A stretch of DNA of 64,000 nt, taken from contig NC_059476.1 in NCBI RefSeq assembly GCF_018139145.2, positions 6,361,501 through 6,425,500 of the forward strand, in the 5' to 3' direction. Shown one piece after another: positions 51,275-64,000 of the stretch. The stretch comes from Gymnogyps californianus. Lineage: Eukaryota; Chordata; Aves; Accipitriformes; Cathartidae. The notes beneath the pieces were generated by a model. It did no database searches, was not told the DNA's origin, and saw only the letters and a program-made list of their open reading frames with translations. The position numbers were made by a program, and so were the translations under genes. Position 1 is the first letter of the stretch. Each line of letters starts with the position of its first letter.

Positions 51275-54034
51275 TGTTGACCTGCCCGTAAAAAAATTGA
51301 GCGGCAACTATAGAAAGTGTTCCTTTTGCTGGTGGAGATTCTTCCACTGTTACTAATTTTCTGGACTACTTACTCTACATCAGCCTCTCTGAAACGGAAA
51401 ATACTGATGCATTATTACAATCTGAGTCGGGGAGAATTGATTTAACAAAAGGTCAGCCTCAAAGGGTAACTGTCAGCTTTCAGTGAGTGATACCATTAGT
51501 GGCCTTTTTCATAGAGGCTGAATGGCATTAGCGATGCTGCAGATTTGTAATTTTAACAGGACACTCTAACTCCAGCTGTTGTGATTTTTTTTTTTTTTTT
51601 TAAATCTCTTAAGTACTTCCCCACCCCCTGTATGCTTACTTTCTCCCTGACCTTGGAGAAATCAGCACTGACTGTATCTTTATTTTCTCTCCTTTTGAGA
51701 AAGTGGTAATAACCCTTATCTAACTACAGCCTTAGCTTTCAGCTAAAAGCCTTGACAAGCAGATATCATAGGGATATGAATATCAAAGAAAATCACAAGG
51801 TAATATAAAAGCTACACTTCCACCATTGACACAGAAAAGTAAGTACCAAATATGCTGAAATGCTTGCTATATAGCAAAGAATAATCAAAGAAGAAATTGC
51901 TGTTCCGAAGAGCTTCATAGAGCTGATTAGGATGGAGGACTTTCAGATTCCAGTACATTTCATAGACAGAATCAGACAATTTTAAAGTTCCTGCAAGTTA
52001 AACCCCAAATGTTGTGTTTGAAGATGTTTTCAGTAATTTTCACCGAAGTAGTAAAAAAAAAAAAAAAAAGGAAAAAAGAATGCACAATAGAGCATCTTCA
52101 TGTTTACCTGATTGTAAATGGACTTTTGTGCAAAAAATATTCTCAATCCTCATTTCAGCCCCATTACATTCAATATCACACTGAACCCCTAGTGGGACGT
52201 ACAACTCTGTGTTGTTCAGCTCTGGCTAAAAATCAAGAATCTCGTGCACCAACTAGATAGTGATGAGAACTGCCATACTTGCTCTCCTTGACAAATACGC
52301 TGGTCCTGTACACTGCACAACAAACCAACACAGATTGCCTGTCTACCAGCAGACAAGAATCCTTCTTCCTTTACTGATAATTAAAGTCAGAAGTGTGGGT
52401 GTTGCCCTTCCCATGAAAAAAAGTTGGAGCTATTTCTGTTACAGTACTCCCCCAGCCTTAAACCTCAGGATTGCTGTGGGGGTACTTTCCATATGGACAA
52501 CATATGGTGGTTATTCAGTAGGGAGTAGCATAGCCAATTTACTATCATTTTTCCTTTGATCATGAAAATCTTCCTGAGTAATACACTTGAAATAGGGTTT
52601 TTTTGTCATGAGAAGTCCCCACAGAAAACACAACCTGATGATGCTTGTGATAGTGTGGCTTAATTTGAACTTCCAGTGCAGAAGGTGTCAAGATGCTCGA
52701 GGATAAAGATTGTCATGCAGATAGCCATAAGCTTAGGATCTCATCAACCTCTGTAGGTTTAAGATCTGGGTTCACCTGTGGGCTAAGCAGGGAATATCTG
52801 TGGCAGCTTGTCAAACACCACAATCTGGCCACATCAGTAAAGACACAACCATGTCACGTTTTAAATAACACAGTGAAGGACAGGCTGACTGATGCCCAAA
52901 TTACATATATTAAAGAGAAAGAATGAGGTGGAGTGGCTTTTCTCATCACATAGAAACATCCACACAGGGTAACTACGGATAATTGATCACCATAGATGTC
53001 TCACAGCCTAAGGTGACATTCATAAAGCAGGTAGAGCATTCTAAAGGAAGAATCTGATTATGACATTTTCAGGGGGAAAAAAAATGAAAAACAAAAACCA
53101 AAACCCAACCAAACAAAAAACCACCGCACACCACAGAATTGCTTGGTTTGATATGAGCCCTGGCATCTACTAGATGCCATGTATTCACATCACTGACTCA
53201 TGCCATATCACAAGGAACCAGTCTTGAGATGCTCCATCTTGGAAATTTGCTCAGAGACACTTTTCCATTGTTTTCAATAAAGCCAAGATCAGAACTTTGG
53301 TCAGATTTTAATGCATTGAATGAAAACCAACATAATCATGTCATCACTTCTTAGAGATCAGACCAAAACTGTTTCTTTGATTTTAGGGTATCAAGTCTGC
53401 ATCTGGATCCTTAAGCTCCGCTTGTTACATATTAAACCACTCTTATTCATCATCCCCATTTTACAGCAGCCAGGAGAAACCTGGATTTAGCTCTAAGAAA
53501 GACACACTTTTCTTTTTACAATTAAGACTAACATACTGAATGCAATAGATTTCTTCTCCCACGCTCTGCACCTGCAACATTATGCTTCAGGCTGTTGGCT
53601 AACAGATCCTTACCGGTTTACAAAAGACAAGACTACTGTCATTTGTCTACAATTTGTTTGTTTTTCCCTTTGTTGTTGTTTTTCCCGTTTGTTTTTCCCT
53701 TTTTTTTTCCCTCCCTTCAGGGTAATTTAGAGTCTTAATCTCACGCATGGCCTGAACTAGGTGCCACACAAGTGCCTCTCCATGATTAACTTTGAGGCTG
53801 AGAGAGACAGAGGTGAAGCATGCTTTAGATTATAAGGATACCAAAGTATCCTTTAGCTAGGAAATAGTCATCAGTTATCTTCCTTGTTAATCATAGCATG
53901 GGATAAACATAAGGATAGAGGGTAGAAAAAGGAGGTGGAATTCAAAATAATTTTTAGGTTATTGAATGCAATTTCTGTCTAAGATGACCATAATGCATAA
54001 TGAAAGAACATCGGAGTTACCTGAGTGCAGTGAA

Positions 54035-54475
54035 AGGAGATAAATTAGGTGTAGACAAAACAAAATTAATCAGGGAGGGAGGGGGGAAGAAGAAAAGGAC
54101 AAAAGGGAGATGCTAGAGTTAGGGGATGAGAGAAATAAAAGTTACATGGACAAAAACGTGCTTAGTAGAGTGCAGAGAGGAAAAGGGAGGGGATCTAGAT
54201 TGGAAGCCTGAAAATGACCATTAAAAAAAAATCTCATTAAAGGAGGAAAAGGAAATACTTGAAAGAAAAAATAGCTGCTAAGAAGAGATTAAAATCACAA
54301 GAGAAATCATATGTACTTGAAGGATTGTGAAAAGAGATGATGAAATAACAGAACATACATAAGACCAAAAATAGCCTGAGGGGCAAATTAGACTGAAAAA
54401 GAGAACTGGAAAGTAAACCAACAGAAACCGTTCAAGCAGAGAAAAAAAGATCAAAAACGTGGACGAGGAGAACAG
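54035..54475 (+). repeat. Purine-rich low-complexity tract
   Basis: Over about 440 bases the plus strand is dominated by A and G, with runs such as GGGAGGGAGGGGGGAAGAAGA and AGAGGAAAAGGGAGGGGA. There is no repeat unit and no long open frame. A weaker stretch of the same kind occurs at about 58,130-58,350. Confidence 0.6.
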
Positions 54476-56579
54476 TATGTGTTCTACTATATTTTCTGAA
54501 AGGAGGGAGCATACTTACCACTTCCAAGGTTTCCCACTTTCTTAGTCTGAAAAGATTTAAGCTAAACTCAGTACAAGCAGTTTCCTGCAGCCTGATCATG
54601 GACTCCTTGTTTACAAGGGTGTCATTTCTCCTACTTGTTTTTCTCTTTGCCCCTTTCCATTACCTTAAAAGCAGCTCACCGATAATCCCAAAGCAGCTGA
54701 CTTCCTAACACCAGCTCCTGTTCACAGCATCTGTCTTTGTGGGCAACAGCAAAGATAAAATACGGCCAAAATAGCGTTGTTAGCAAAACATCCATTTCTT
54801 GCCTGACTCCCAGCACCACTTGCTGCAGATCTCATTTTACTACCTTCAATGAGGTTGCTGCCCTTTAAGCAATAAAGTGCATACATGATTTTATTTTCAA
54901 ATTAATGTGTGGGGTCACTGCAATTAAGCAATAAGTAAATAAAAAACACCAAGCAAGTTGCAGCCTTCACTGGCGCCAATAAGAATCGGGTGTAGCTGCA
55001 GTGGTGTTTGTCCAGTATCAGACAGTAATTGAAAGCAAGAGTCACATGCAATTGGTTCTTGACTACCACACACAAGTGCCAAGGACGTATGAAAATAATT
55101 TGCCTTCAGGTTTAAAAAGATATTTTATCTACTTTAAAGGAATATTTTTTAACTAGTATCTCTGCTTATTTAAAATATTCTTTTTCACTATTCACTTTGA
55201 TTCTTCAAGAAAATGAAAACAGCAGTCTGTTCTTTCACAGAGCAACAATATACAGGGATATTAAACCTGAGGTAGAGAGTCACAGAAGTACCAAGACAAG
55301 GAGGAAGCTGTGTTTTAATTAGCAATCATTGATCATTAACAGTTTAATTCCTGACACAGAGAAGATTTTCAGCATGTCTTGAATTTAAACATGCTGAAGT
55401 CTGATGGAAGGCAAAATTGACACAAGCAGGTATAGAAGTGCTCTGCTGAGGGATTTTATAATCTGGTGTACATAGATTCAGAACTGTAAATATAATTATT
55501 TCATAACTCATTTACTTGTTAAAATTGATAGCAAAAGAATGCATGAGTTGCTTTATAGCTGCAACACGCAATGGATCCAATAAGTGATATAAACCAGAGC
55601 CATATTTTATGTTCATGCTTGCATAGCGTCCTGTGTCAAGGAAGTTGTTTGCCATCTTCACAGTCCTCAGACACATACACACACCTCTGCAAGGAGATAT
55701 TTTGGACTACTAGATAAATGGAATCATTAGCAACACACACAAAAATAACCCACAGATGGTTGTAGGCTCATTATGAATAGCAGTTCTGGGTTTTTATTTT
55801 GTTTTTTTTTTACTTAGTTTAAATCCATCAAAGCCAATAAACTGATGGATATGTCTAAACTATTGTTCATAGGAAATATAACTTACTTGATTCTTTATCA
55901 GGAAAAAAATAAATAAAAGAGGGGCAGTTATAGTAGGGTTTAATGACAGAGTTAAAGCTTTTAGTATCTCCTGAATCTCCTGCAGGCATTCATTTTTTAA
56001 AAAATCATCTTTTAAGATGTGTGATTAGGGCTTTGGTTTGTTTATTCTCTAGGTATCACAGATTTTCCTGTGATGGCTCATTTACTCTAGGAGGATTCTC
56101 TTCTGGACTTCAGAGATTCCAGCTCGTCTCCAACCCAATGTTCACAGCTCAAGGGGCGCAGGAAAGCAGTTCAACAGTAAAGTGGTTTTAGCGGTGCATG
56201 GTTCTGTAATCTTAACTACTTATACAATTTAAAATGGATAAAAAGCAGCATTTCCTCTGTACTGTAACCCCACTCTTCCAGGGAGACAGAACGGATTAAT
56301 AAATATCCCCTCCCTGACTTTTGGGCATCAGTGCCCAAAATATGGAAATATTGGGAGGTGGGGGCACAAGGGTTGCCTCTGGCCTTTGCTTCGCTCTCAG
56401 GTAGCCCCATGAGAGGGGTGCCATCACAGACATTTTTCAAAATTCATGTAAAACTGCTTTCTCTGATTTAGCTACCAGTGTCTTACTACCCTGCACTCTT
56501 CGTTGCCCTCCTCTGCTTCAAACAGCCACAATTCCCCAATTTAGATGTGACACAGTAAAGTTTAATCATATCCCATCCC

Positions 56580-57420
56580 TGCTGTCCCTTAGTTGCTTGG
56601 CTTTGGAAAGCTATAAACTCACTCTAAGTAACTTTGATATTTTAATTGCATTTGGAAGATTTCCCTTCCAATGCGCTCTGACTGTGGCAGTGAAGCCATT
56701 CCAACGGCTAATTAATGCATTTACTTGCCCCTTGTCATTATGCAGTAAAATAAGCTTCTCAGAAAAAGGCATGTTTGTCTGGATCGCTGGGAATCGCTGA
56801 CAAACAGCTTTTCCCTTTTTGAACAGCACCAAGCAAGCCAAATTCAATGTTTCATACACAGCGCTCATAACCACCTTGGAGATTTTCAGAATATTGTTTG
56901 ATTGCTCCTCATCAGAATATGTATTTCTATGGCTCATTTTCTCCGAGATATAGCTTTTGTTAATGATGATGGGCTTTCACTTTAAACAAAGTGAGTTTCA
57001 GTTCTTAGGTACCAATGCAATTCATTACAACCCGCCTGTCACAGAAAGCAAATGCCGAGGCTGTGCGTGGATGAAATCCAACAGCACACACCTACCTACA
57101 GCAAAAAGAAAAATGCTTGAGACAAAAAGCCCCATCTCATTCTATCAGTCTGTGCTTGAATAACCGTTCACATATCACTGCCTGGGGCTCTTGCGCCATC
57201 ATTTTGTAACCCTCTGACAAGGACCATTTGGATTTTTAATGTCTTCCCTATGGAAGGTAATTAAGGCGGATGAAAAACTGTGCTGCAACAGTTTGGGGCT
57301 TTTCTTTTGCTAATTATTTTGATTGAAAAGGAAACCTTTGTTGCAGCTCTTGGTACAGTCAGGTATTTTATAGCTTTTCCTCTATAGCTGCTCTGAACAT
57401 TCATATTTGCTGGACTAACT
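56580..57420. promoter_or_regulatory. Candidate conserved non-coding element
   Basis: The stretch has complex, repeat-free sequence with several homeodomain-type cores: TAATTA at 56709-56714 followed by ATGCAT, TAATTAA at 57258-57264, and TAATTATTTTGATTG from 57311. No gene is recognised; a 108-codon minus-strand frame across 56,611-56,937 has no known relative. The enhancer reading is an inference from composition and from the position upstream of WDR11; conservation cannot be tested here. Confidence 0.3.
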
Positions 57421-58497
57421 CCCACAGTTGACGATTGCCATTATACTTGGGAGAAGCACTTAAGCAGTGAAGGGAGCTGCCCTGACATTCCCTTCTTTTT
57501 GTCTTGCCTGCCGATATCTCCTACCACAGCTTATGGCTATCTTAGGCAATGTTACTGGAAAAGTTAATATAAGGAACCTTTTGGCCAGTTGAAGAGGTCA
57601 AAAAACAGAATAGAAAACAATCTTGCTTTTTTTCTTTTTATACTTCATTGCACTTTTGTTTCACCTGGTTGTCTTTAATATATTGATACCTGAATAATAA
57701 ATTTTCTGATCAGGGTCTTTCTGTACAGATATCAGGATGTTGTTTCCATCCAGCAGCCAATTAGAATTAGTTGTTTTGTCTGGCAAAATATAAAATGCTT
57801 TCCAGAAGCTACTGGAAGGAAACAATTAACAGATGATCTTCCGTGACTGCTCTTGACAACCTTATACATATCATTATTGTTTGTCATCTCTTGTCTTCAG
57901 TACATAAGCAGACAAAGATTTTCCCAGGGGTACATCTGTGTCGACATGTGGTGCTATACTGACAGGTTCAAATTAGTAGTTGACATGAATTACCATAAAA
58001 CTTGGCATCTTTCCTCTTCATCACTGAAAATGAAATTTAATTGAGGAAAGCAGCAGCAGGTGGAATTAAAGCTTGTCCATTTAGAGCTCCAGTGATAAAT
58101 ACTGGAGATTTAGAAAATTAATACTGAGTTTAGAGAAGAGCTGGTGTGGAAGAAGAAAAGATCGGAACAGCAATTGGAGAACTCGGATAACAGAGGAGTC
58201 CAGTGTTTTAACTGTAGAGATGGGTATGAGGCAACAGCAGACAAAGTGCTTGGCTGAAAGCTAAAGAAGAATTTTTGGCATGGTGAAAAAGGGTGGAAGA
58301 AAGATTTGACATTAAAATGGAGAAGAATAAGGTAGGGTAAAATGGCTTAGATAAAAAATAGCCAGTGAAAAACGTTGACCAAAACTTGGATGGAAACAGA
58401 AAGGATATGAATAGCTTGGATACAAACCATTCATTTTTATTTCAAGAGGGGAAGGATTCTCTATCCCGAAAGCAGGAGGTAAAGTGCTTGGAAATCT

Positions 58498-58562
58498 GTG
58501 CTCATTTCCCTCCTCTGCCATGAGCTTTTTATGTGCCCTTGAGCCAGCCACTTGTGCCAACA
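58498..58562 (+). repeat. Possible MIR-like SINE relic
   Basis: The order CTCCTCTGCCATGAGC, TATGTGCCCTTGAG, CCAGCCACTTGTG resembles the MIR core (CTCTGCCAC, GTGACCTTGGGCAAGTCACTT) with many substitutions. Weak; it could be chance. Confidence 0.3.
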
Positions 58563-61500
58563 TTTTCAAATGCAGTTGTCCTAACTAGACCATGACTTTT
58601 AGATGGTCCATTGAGCGTCCACAATACCTACAGCAATAGAGAGACACTTGTAGCAAGGAAAAGGAAACTCATTAAACCCAGAAAACCACTGAAGAAATCT
58701 ACTTTTCTGAGCTATCTGTTAAGAAGATTAGATGTAGAGCTGTAAACAAAACTCTGCATCTTTCTTTTTTAGGATTGTTTTAGTTTGTGTGGATGTTAAA
58801 ACCCTGAAGTTTTCCCAAACTTATGCATGTGACTTGAACAATAAAACTTCAAAAGAAGTTCAAATAGGATTACCCAGGCTAAATCTCATGCTTTAATACT
58901 CAGTTCTTTCTTGATACATGTAGAACACTGCCTGTTGATAATGGCTGGGCAGATGGTATACAAACCCTTAGTCTCTAAAAAATCGTGTTAGCACAGCTTC
59001 GTTTAAGAGGCTAGAAGTGTTTGGTCTGCATTTTCATACCCTAAAACTTAATCTATTTAACATGGCTAGAAGAACAATATTTTCCCCCTGCATTCAGAGT
59101 AACTTTCCATGACAAACACTGTGGAAAAGGTTTAAATAAGTCATGAAGAACTGGGGCTTTTTTTCCCCTAACTTGTTCCATTTTCATATTTCACCAAGCA
59201 CCTCTGCTAGAGTTCCCAGGTTAAGCTGGGCAAATCATACATGCATTTTCACTGTCCGCTCCTCATTTTGTTGGTTCTCAGCTTGGGAGCAAGATTTGCA
59301 TAGATGCCATCACTTGCTCTGTACAAGGGTTACCTGGAGGATTTGTGGGAGTCTAATATGAGTCACAGCCAGTGCTGCTTAAACCTGCTCTATTGACAAG
59401 CAATATCTGCTGCAAAAGGAATATGTAAGAATAAAGCTTTTCTGTTTATTTCTTATGCGGGTATAAAATTTATCATGCAGTAAATGTACTTATTCTCTTG
59501 TGTGCTTAAAACTATCAATTAAACAAACATCCTGGTCATTCTTTCTCACATGTACTTCAGACAGCGACACTGAGCTGTAACATCACATTTCTGTGATCCT
59601 TCAGTTTGGCCAAGGATTTTTTTTAGCAAATTCTCTCATCGTTTTCACAGGACAACTGAAACACTGTTACCTAAGTTAGGTCTTTCCCCTTGACGTAAAA
59701 CACAAGCCACCTTGCTTTGCCCTTAGTTTTTGGTTTGTATTAAGAAAGAGCAACCCAGGCCATTATTTATGAAGATATCAAAGTGCGAGTTAGGTTCTCA
59801 TAGGTTTTCAGTTTATTCTGCTTAGAACTTACATAGCGAAGTCCTTCACTATTTGCACTTTTAAACCATTACAGTATTATAAAGGTGGCTCTATTTTCAG
59901 TGTCCAGCAGAAGCAGCAGTTGGTTAAGGTGCCATGGCATTCCAGTGGCAGAGCAAGGATTCAGATCTGCAGTTCCTATATTGCATTCCCAGGTTTCTCT
60001 GACATGCCCTAAAGATACTGGCAGGACAATCGGGTGACTCCATCCTATGTCACACAGACATGCAGTCTTCCTGCACCTTGGACCCAGGCTGCCCTTGGGT
60101 TCCACCATCGTTAGGTTAGACAATTCGCAACAGAAAAGGCACACAGGTTGAGGTTTTCCGTGCAATGCAGTGCAAGCATTGCAGCCACATGCTGTCCACA
60201 ACAACTGGAGCAAGTTAAATTGTGTAATTCCCTTGTATTGCATCCAAAATCTCCTCTTTAAGTATTGATGTCCTGGTATACTCGTCTCAGAGGTGACTGA
60301 TGAGAATTAGGTAGCTGCCAGTGGTGGCTCAGTTGATAAATTGGTTCACATCTGAGGCACTACACCATGAGATCAGGTGGCCTCAGACTGGCATTGCACT
60401 CCTCTGAAGTAGCCTGGCAGATTGCTGGATTAGATAGTCAGCACACACAGGAAAGAGAGAAACTTTCCAATGAGAAAGGAAATGGAAATGTCTGGTAGGG
60501 CAATACCGAAAATCAGCACAAGAAGGAAACTGGTGAGAATGTCTGCTGAATCAGTAGGCAGGCTCAAAAGTAGACCAAGAGAAGCAAATACATGAGGGCC
60601 TGGAGCATTTGTTTTCCATCCTTCATTCCAGTGTCTCACGTAAACTGGTCTACTTGCCATTACAAGGATTTCAGATACTTCTGTTGATAAAACAGCTCTG
60701 TAAGTCACAATAAAAAGCTTGGTGCAACAATCAGTGTTAGTTTTACGTTTGTAAATTACCTTCTAAAAATTTACTTTTTAAATTTTTTTTAAAGTCAAAC
60801 CCAGGATGTCAACGTGGTGAGTTTTACCCTTCCAAAAGGGAACGCAAAGTGAAAACAGAAGGATCCTTTTTGTAGTTCAGTTGTGTTATTTTATTTTCCT
60901 TCCAAGTAATGGCTAATCCAGCCATCATCTGCTGCCTTTCAGGTACGGAGCTCCTCAGCTCTCCTGTGCCAGTGACTCTAGCCAGACCATTAACAGCAGA
61001 GCTGATTGTGTGCTCCTCTAACTGAGACTTGGCCTTACACCAGAGGAGTCCTTATGCCCAGTCATGAGTAGCACACATAATATTAGACAGCTTTAACTTT
61101 ATTTTGTTTCTAATAAAATATGTTAGCCATCAAGTCCAATGATGGAAGCCAACTCTGTGCTCTCTCAGCCCACTATTTCTCCTTCGTTTTTTCATTTCAT
61201 CTGTTATCTGTGCTAATATTTTGATTAGAATCAAAACAACCATGTAATAGCTATTATTACATTTTCTACTATAATTATTCCTGACTGCCACAGCCAGGAT
61301 TCAGGATTTTGGTGTCCAAGAGGCTGTGAGCTCTACTCAGATGGTATAATTTCTGTACAAGCCCCTGAGCCTACAGTTTTATATAAGGTAAAAGACACAC
61401 TGAAGAGCTGGGACTAGCCAATAGGGCATGAAATCGTAGGGTCAATTTTGAGAGTCCTAGGAAAAAAGTCCAGAAAGAGTGGAGAAAAAAAGAAAGAAGA

Positions 61501-64000
61501 GACAAAGCAAATAGAAGCCATTAACCATGAGCCCCTTTCTGACCAGCCTGAGCTGGCTGATGGCTCAGGGACTCTTTGCAAGAGGTTGGGATCTCTGCCT
61601 ATTCCCCCTGCCACAGCGCTATTCAGTTACATATTGACTCTTCATATCCAAACCTACAGCAGCTATAAAATGACATATTTCCACCGAAGTGAACACAGCA
61701 ATCCTTTGGACCTGGCCAGTTTCTCAGCTCCATTACTTTGCCCACACTCAAGGTAAATACACTCAGTGCTACCATAATAGCATATGCAATAATGAATAAC
61801 AGGGCTTGGCTTGTTTTTTAATCAAATCAGGCTGTCCCCATTAAGCTGAATTGTTTGTATTTTAGTATAATGGTTTCATTTTACTTTAAGATTTCCCCCA
61901 TTTAAGATAATTTTACAGATCTAGTTTTCCATTTATTTTCAGTTCCTTAATATTTTCCTTCACCTAGTGAATGGGAATTATCTCAGCATCCTGTAATGTC
62001 TGTGTTCTTCCAGCAACGCTCATTTAGAGGGTACACAAACACTTCCACATGTTGATATTTTGAAATCTGGAGTTAATTACAGTAATTTCTATTCAAACAG
62101 GCATACCAAGAGTAAAGCAAGAGGAGGCTGGATTTCTTGGTGTAGTGCCTGAAGATGTGCATTAATAAAGACATAAGGAGCCAACTTTTTTTTTATTATT
62201 TTCCTCTTCAGATGTCCTTAGAATACTAAAGCAAGCACAGTTTGTAGGAAAATGCAATAACTTTTATTACACCAACTGGTACATCCAAAAGAAACAGACA
62301 CACTCTTGGGCACATAACACTGAGGGTGGCAGCTGGAGACGAGGTATTTATTTGCCTAGCTGAGGCCGAGTAACCTCTGTCAAGGACAGCATGGATATCC
62401 TCAGATATCCTCCCAGACACTGATCCCCCTCCTAACGGGAAGGGATCCCACAAGGGACAATAGCAGAGTCCTCTCACAAGGACATGGGGCAGTGTTCCTC
62501 TACCTCTCTGTAAGAAACAGCAATGAAGCTCTTCCCACACTGCGTCCAGCTATGGGTATGTCCATCACAAGTCTTGTGGTGGGTTTTCATCATTTTTTAA
62601 GCTACAGAAAGCCCAAGGTGAGTGAAGGCTGATGAATGAATTACCTATGGCTGTTTCTCCGCATCCCAATAAAGTAAAAAGTGCAATGGCAAAGAAATTG
62701 CAGAAAGTATATGTTCAGGAGTAAAAAACCCACAAAAACAAAACCCCCAAACCCCACTCCTAAACCCACACAAACACAATAACAAAAACCAAAACAACAA
62801 CCACCATGGGGTAGAATTTTGAATCTAAGTCCCCAAAAGTCCCACTGAGCTCTGAGGCATTAGGAAGAGATCTAGGACCAACAAACATGGTATTTTACTA
62901 TTCAGAATATTCCCCTGACACTAGAAAGAAGAGATCTGAGGCAGCTCATAGCATTAGTGCCACTATGTTTTCACCAGGCACTTACTAGCTCTTTCATTGT
63001 ACACAAACTTGCTTGGGCTACTGCAGCTCTCAGTCATCAACTACTAATTAAAAATATTTACTTCACTTTCCAATCTCTTATTTAACATGCCACAGCAGAC
63101 CTCAGCCATATTCAATAGTCTCACTAGCCATTGCCAGCAAACACTGATTAAACGAAAGTGGTTTATCACACAGAAACAACACGCTTCAGGCTCTGATCTC
63201 TGCTGTGTACAGATGTCACTACGCATTCTGCTCCAAAATACTCTACCATAGAGGGGCAGGAGCAGATTACCTTTCAGAAAGGGGATGCAGCATCCCAGAG
63301 CAAGCATTGGAAAGCATCCGACTCCTCCTGAGTGTTCAAGGAATACAGAAGCAAGCAGGGATGTTCTCTTAACCTCCCAGTTTGTGGACGAGAGCAGGTT
63401 AGTGAGACATGTAGAAGAGGTAGCTTAGGACACAACTCTCTGCAATGGGACCTTACTCATGCACCCAACACAGAAGCCACAGAATAAGGCATAAATCTGC
63501 TGTCTGTATGTTGTTGGAGGGAACTTCACAATATCTTACGGGAAGAGATGGGCTGTCCGATCATCCCTGACACTAAAAACATTCCTGTGACTAAGGCATG
63601 CCTCCAAGGGTGGGTGCCCACAGGCAATCCATACATCAGCAATGATAGATAAATTGCTTGACATATAGCATATATTTCAGAAAGAATCTCTTCATAGGTA
63701 CATGTACCAATATGACCAAAGATTTGGGATTGCCAACGGTTTCTTTTCTAAGAATTTTTTTTTTCCATTTTATAACCAGAACACGTATTCTCCAACCAAA
63801 TCATACACCTCTTTGCCTATTTCTAAGAGATTGCCAAGCCCACTCATAAAAATATGTGCAACTCAGCACAATATTTCCTGGTTATATTAAATCTCAGACA
63901 AATCTGTCACCAACCTGAGCTCACAAGTTTCCAATATTGTCATCATACTCAGTGGAAACTAAGATTTTAAGCACACATTAAATAGTAACACACAGATATT

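Larger units (their letters stand above)
51280..64000. other. Intergenic stretch to the window end
   Basis: About 12.7 kb without a recognisable gene. It holds the purine tract at 54,035-54,475, candidate conserved elements at 54,840-55,120 and 56,580-57,420, and weak MIR-like relics near 58,500 and 59,905-59,975. Short plus-strand frames at 52,009-52,926 resemble nothing known. No exon of an upstream neighbour such as PLPP4 was recognised. Confidence 0.6.

Noticed and set aside
59869..60243. 124-codon Cys-rich minus-strand frame
   Set aside because: The Cys residues have no regular spacing, and part of the frame runs through a possible SINE relic.
60324..60345. TGGCTCAGTTG resembling a tRNA A box, followed by GGTTCACATCT resembling a B box
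   Set aside because: The spacing is far too short for a tRNA or a tRNA-derived SINE promoter, and no cloverleaf could be drawn.

Overview
The window is vertebrate nuclear DNA, almost certainly from a bird. It has AT-rich introns and spacers, GT-AG splicing, one GC-rich promoter island, the 3' end of a CR1 LINE, and two copies of an LTR of the type abundant in Neoaves. No bacterial or viral gene organisation is present.

Region 1 (1 to about 19,240). The first ten coding exons of WDR11 lie on the minus strand. Exon 1 begins at 18,816 inside a CpG island and exon 10 ends at 8, just inside the window edge. All nine introns have GT-AG ends. The ten exons join without a frame break into residues 1-490 plus one base of a protein whose mammalian form is about 1,224 residues. 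They encode the N-terminal beta-propeller. The remaining exons lie left of the window. WDR11 is the scaffold of a complex that captures AP-1-derived vesicles at the trans-Golgi network, and it is also linked to Hedgehog signalling and gonadotropic development.

Region 2 (about 19,240 to 64,000). This is roughly 45 kb of spacer upstream of WDR11 with no gene I recognise. In mammals the upstream neighbour is PLPP4, so a long intergenic interval is expected. It holds an LTR in plus orientation (23,699-24,295), a truncated relative in minus orientation (30,734 to about 31,250), a CR1 3' end (about 50,828-51,274), several weak relics of MIR-like SINEs and low-complexity purine tracts. A few segments look like conserved non-coding elements (best case 56,580-57,420), but only by composition and motif content.

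The least explained part is 20,671-27,241. Several minus-strand open frames there have protein-like composition and some plausible splice sites. They match no family I know, and similar-looking frames occur on the other strand, so they are reported as a low-confidence candidate gene or pseudogene. I found no clear evidence of a new biological system.
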